Assembly (NCBI GenBank): GCA_910583615.1 | Contig: CAJTXP010000059.1 | Coordinates: 1-22,683 of the forward strand | Direction of reading: 5' to 3' | DNA length: 22,683 nucleotides | From: an uncultured Lachnospiraceae bacterium | Lineage (GTDB): Bacteria > Bacillota > Clostridia > Lachnospirales > Lachnospiraceae | Program-made: the position numbers and the translations under genes | The notes under the pieces: generated by a model | Database searches by the model: none | The model's input: only the letters and a program-made list of their open reading frames with translations | Told to the model about the DNA's origin: nothing | Part shown: in pieces, positions 20,805-22,683 of the stretch | Layout: every line of letters begins with the position of its first letter | How positions within the stretch are numbered: the first letter of the stretch is position 1

Positions 20805-21530
20805 CTACAGCACCCTTCTCGTGGCATTGTCCTGGAAGCGGAAATAATCCGGGCGGTGGCGGGACTGGGTGTATTCGAACATGATCCCGTCGCTGTTGTA
20901 GGTCTGGCTGCTGACCACCGCAAGACAGTTGTAGTCGCCCAGTTCCAGGTATTTTTCGTCGATCTCCGTCATCTTTTCCACGGTCATGGTTCTCTTGCTG
21001 GTGACGATGGAGACACGCAGCACATGTTCCAGATAATCATAGATGGAGTTTTCCGCGATCTCCTTCGTCAGGCCGCGGGCCACATCCTTCAGAAAATAAT
21101 TGTGATTGAGAATCAGCGCTTTTTCATCCAGGTAGTGAAGACGCTGAATATAATACAGTTCAGAGCCCATGGGAAATCCGGTCCTGACGGACAGTTTGGC
21201 GTCCGCCGTAAGTTCTGCGAAATACAGCACCTCCGTCCGGGGCGTCTGCTGATTCCGGATGGCGGATTCTTTAAAAGATTCAATGCCGCCGATGGTAAAG
21301 GAGGTCCGAAGCGCAGGCTGGAAAATGTTGCGGACGCCCTTTCCCTGCATGGTCTGCACATAGCCGTCGGTGACCAGGGCGCTGATGGCCCGGCGCACGG
21401 TGTTGCGGGAACAGTCATAGGTGAGGATCAGGTGGTTTTCAGACGGCAGCAGCTCCTGAAACTCATATTCGCCGGCCTCTATTTTTCTTTTCAGATCTTT
21501 GTATATTTCCGCGTATTTTGCTTTTGGCAT
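20805..21530 (-). CDS. GntR-family regulator, TreR-like
   Basis: A 241-aa GntR/UTRA regulator that resembles the trehalose repressor TreR of Bacillus: winged helix at about 5-75 ('YAEIYKDLKRKIEAGEY', 'LLPSENHLI', 'SRNTVRRAISAL', 'GKGVRN'), then UTRA with 'ESFKESA', 'LILNHNYFLKDV', 'LTKEIAENSIYDYLEHVL' and a TreR-like ending 'EYTQSRHRPDYFRFQDNATRR'. AGGAG lies 8 nt before the ATG. TreR normally controls treP/treA genes, which are absent here. The neighbours are an AraC gene and two alpha-glucosidases, so it may regulate those or distant tre genes. It has its own good promoter. Confidence 0.87.
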   Translation of the reverse strand: MPKAKYAEIYKDLKRKIEAGEYEFQELLPSENHLILTYDCSRNTVRRAISALVTDGYVQTMQGKGVRNIFQPALRTSFTIGGIESFKESAIRNQQTPRTEVLYFAELTADAKLSVRTGFPMGSELYYIQRLHYLDEKALILNHNYFLKDVARGLTKEIAENSIYDYLEHVLRVSIVTSKRTMTVEKMTEIDEKYLELGDYNCLAVVSSQTYNSDGIMFEYTQSRHRPDYFRFQDNATRRVL

Positions 21531-21567
21531 CGTTGCATCTCCTCCACCTGTTTAAACATCTGATTTT

Positions 21568-21595
21568 ATTATAATTCAGAATGGAAGAAAGTCAA
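21568..21595 (-). promoter_or_regulatory. Promoter of the TreR-like gene
   Basis: TTGACT (21590-21595), a 16-nt spacer and TATAAT (21568-21573). A 10-bp palindrome TGTTTAAACA (21549-21558) lies just after it and could be an autoregulatory site. Confidence 0.7.
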
Positions 21596-21607
21596 GAGGA
21601 AAGAGAA

Positions 21608-21638
21608 CAGGCGGAAGCCTGTGATGGTTTCCGCCCTG
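21608..21638 (-). terminator. Intrinsic terminator of the carbonic anhydrase gene
   Basis: On the minus strand CAGGGCGGAA pairs with TTCCGCCTG (one bulged base) and is followed by the pyrimidine-rich TTCTCTTTCCTCTT. It starts 20 nt after the stop codon. Confidence 0.78.
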
Positions 21639-21657
21639 CATCGTTTCACGAAATCGG

Positions 21658-22221
21658 TCAATCCAGAAATTCCACTTTGCCGCTGTCGATGTGATAGAGT
21701 GCGCCGCATACCTTAAGCGGGGAATCTTCCGTCAGCTTTAAGGACTCTTTGATGACGGAGACGCTTCGCTCCACGTTCAGACAGCTGGCTTTCAGCTCGT
21801 CCTTCTCGTCGCCGATGGCTTTTTTGATCTCGTCGGTGATGTACTTGATGAAGCCGCCGGGATCTCCCGCCACGGCTGCGCCCACGGCGCCGCAGTGCGT
21901 GTGCCCGAGCACCACCACGAGATTCGTTCCCAGATGGTCTGCCGCGTACTCCACGCTGCCAAGCTGGTGATGGTCCATGACGTTGCCTGCCACGCGGATG
22001 GTGAACAGCTCGCCGATCCCCGCCGTAAAGATGCTTTCCGGAATCACGCGGGAGTCCGAGCAGGTGATGACGACGGCGTAGGGGCTCTGCCCATGCTCAC
22101 AGGTCTTCTTTCGGATGGCGGGGGATACGTCGCCCGGATTGCTTACGGCGTCCAGGTAGCGCTGGTTGCCCTCCTTTAATTTGGTTAAAGCGTCTGCTGC
22201 AGACAGGTTCTGATGTGCCAC
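21658..22221 (-). CDS. Beta-class carbonic anhydrase
   Basis: A cytoplasmic zinc enzyme interconverting CO2 and bicarbonate, 187 aa from the chosen start. Zinc ligands and the active-site dyad are clear: 'CSDSRVIPE' (Cys54, Asp56, Arg58) and 'GHTHCGA' (His107, Cys110), with 'RVAGN' between. The open frame extends to a GTG at 22251, but that has no ribosome-binding site, and the DNA for 'EWR' upstream is in fact the GGAGG (22231-22235) of the GTG at 22221, spaced 9 nt. It is a single-gene unit with its own terminator and a probable extended -10 promoter. It is unrelated in function to the sugar genes. Confidence 0.92.
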   Translation of the reverse strand: MAHQNLSAADALTKLKEGNQRYLDAVSNPGDVSPAIRKKTCEHGQSPYAVVITCSDSRVIPESIFTAGIGELFTIRVAGNVMDHHQLGSVEYAADHLGTNLVVVLGHTHCGAVGAAVAGDPGGFIKYITDEIKKAIGDEKDELKASCLNVERSVSVIKESLKLTEDSPLKVCGALYHIDSGKVEFLD

Positions 22222-22230
22222 AGGTTTGTA

Positions 22231-22235
22231 CCTCC
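22231..22235 (-). promoter_or_regulatory. RBS of carbonic anhydrase (decides start)
   Basis: GGAGG 9 nt upstream of the GTG at 22221. It argues against the longer frame starting at 22251. Confidence 0.78.
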
Positions 22236-22266
22236 ATTCTTTTATTTTCACAAATTTGATAAAAAA

Positions 22267-22275
22267 AGTATACCA
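22267..22275 (-). promoter_or_regulatory. Probable extended -10 promoter of carbonic anhydrase
   Basis: TGG-TATACT on the minus strand (TATACT at 22267-22272), with no clear -35 box; the TGn motif would compensate. It is about 45 nt from the start codon. Confidence 0.5.
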
Positions 22276-22333
22276 TATCCGGACGGAAAAAGCACCTGTT
22301 TGATTTTATGATTTTGTATGTGATTGTTTTCCG

Positions 22334-22391
22334 GTTACTTTTCGCCCTGTACCGGTCAGCCGGAGGCGCAGGGGCAGAAAGTAACGTTTTT
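22334..22391 (+). other. Terminator-like stem-loop without an assigned gene
   Basis: GTTACTTT...GCCCTG (22334-22349) pairs with CAGGGGCAGAAAGTAAC (22369-22385), and an inner CCGG-TCAG-CCGG hairpin (22352-22363) sits in the loop. TTTTT follows at 22387-22391, so it would work as a plus-strand terminator. No plus-strand gene lies to its left for several kilobases, so it may end an unannotated small RNA or stop antisense transcription. The remainder of 22392-22540 is AT-rich with nothing recognised. Confidence 0.5.
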
Positions 22392-22540
22392 CCAGGCAGT
22401 ATCATGTCAAAATATATAATTCCACTTTCTTTTCGGAAAAATGTTCCTGATGCATAAATTTTGAAATATTAAAGTATATTTCTACACGGAATACATAATT
22501 TTCAACAGTCTGACAGTTCTATAAACTGGAATTGCTTTTC

Positions 22541-22683
22541 TTATAAATCATCTTTAGAAATTGCTATTGAAGGATAATGAGAAAGTTCCGTCAAATCAAC
22601 ATTTAGTGGCACACTGTAAACCATGTAATAATGCTCATGTACGGTAAAGAAGCAAGCAACCGAAAACAAGAGATAGACCGCCA
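22541..22683 (-). CDS. Possible 3' end of a gene running off the window
   Basis: On the minus strand one frame is open from the window edge for 46 codons to a TAA at 22541-22543, ending 'HYPSIAISKDDL'. It is AT-rich and I recognise no family. An open run of this length can occur by chance, so this is tentative. Confidence 0.3.
   Translation of the reverse strand, partial: AVYLLFSVACFFTVHEHYYMVYSVPLNVDLTELSHYPSIAISKDDL

Overview
The window looks like chromosomal DNA of a gut-type Firmicute, most likely a Lachnospiraceae-like Clostridia. The basis is the strong AGGAGG ribosome-binding sites, many near-consensus sigma-A promoters (several TTGACA/TTTACA-17-TATAAT), the protein families present, and a mosaic of GC-richer sugar genes and AT-richer accessory genes. 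I ran no database search; family names come from recognising motifs and overall sequence pattern.

Layout from left to right. (1) 55-771: a compact type III toxin-antitoxin module of the CptIN type, on the minus strand: a perfect consensus promoter, an RNA made of just over two 45-nt repeats, a hairpin attenuator, and a ToxN/CptN-like endoribonuclease. (2) 799-5180: a beta-glucoside locus with an RpiR-type regulator diverging from a PTS EIIBCA permease gene and a GH1 6-phospho-beta-glucosidase. The permease gene carries an internal deletion plus frameshift. (3) 5341-6864: an AT-rich Schlafen/AlbA_2 + HATPase_c_4 protein. (4) 7202-8889: an ATPase/PD-(D/E)XK nuclease-like gene behind an unusual promoter embedded in an inverted repeat. 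(5) 9077-12816: a GntR regulator diverging from what was a mannose-class PTS operon for a fructosamine-type substrate. Only the start of EIIA and most of EIID remain, followed by an intact HAD phosphatase and an FrlB/GfrF-like deglycase. (6) 12852-16182: a second ATPase/PD-(D/E)XK gene behind the same promoter-hairpin element, then an ATPase_2/DUF234 protein that also carries an E-x-K nuclease-like motif, closed by a strong bidirectional terminator. (7) 16205-21595: a minus-strand alpha-glucoside cluster: TreR-like GntR, AraC regulator, and two GH13_31 glucosidases whose specificity residues differ (Ala versus Val). (8) 21608-22275: a beta-carbonic anhydrase gene, then AT-rich DNA with a terminator-like stem-loop and possibly the tail of a further minus-strand gene.

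Two themes stand out. First, both PTS permeases are broken by internal deletions while their regulators and catabolic enzymes stay intact. Second, accessory P-loop/nuclease genes are threaded between the sugar operons. Two of these paralogous genes share a conserved promoter/hairpin element about 5.65 kb apart. That element and its two nuclease-ATPase genes are the best candidate here for an undescribed system; a defence or mobile role is inference only.
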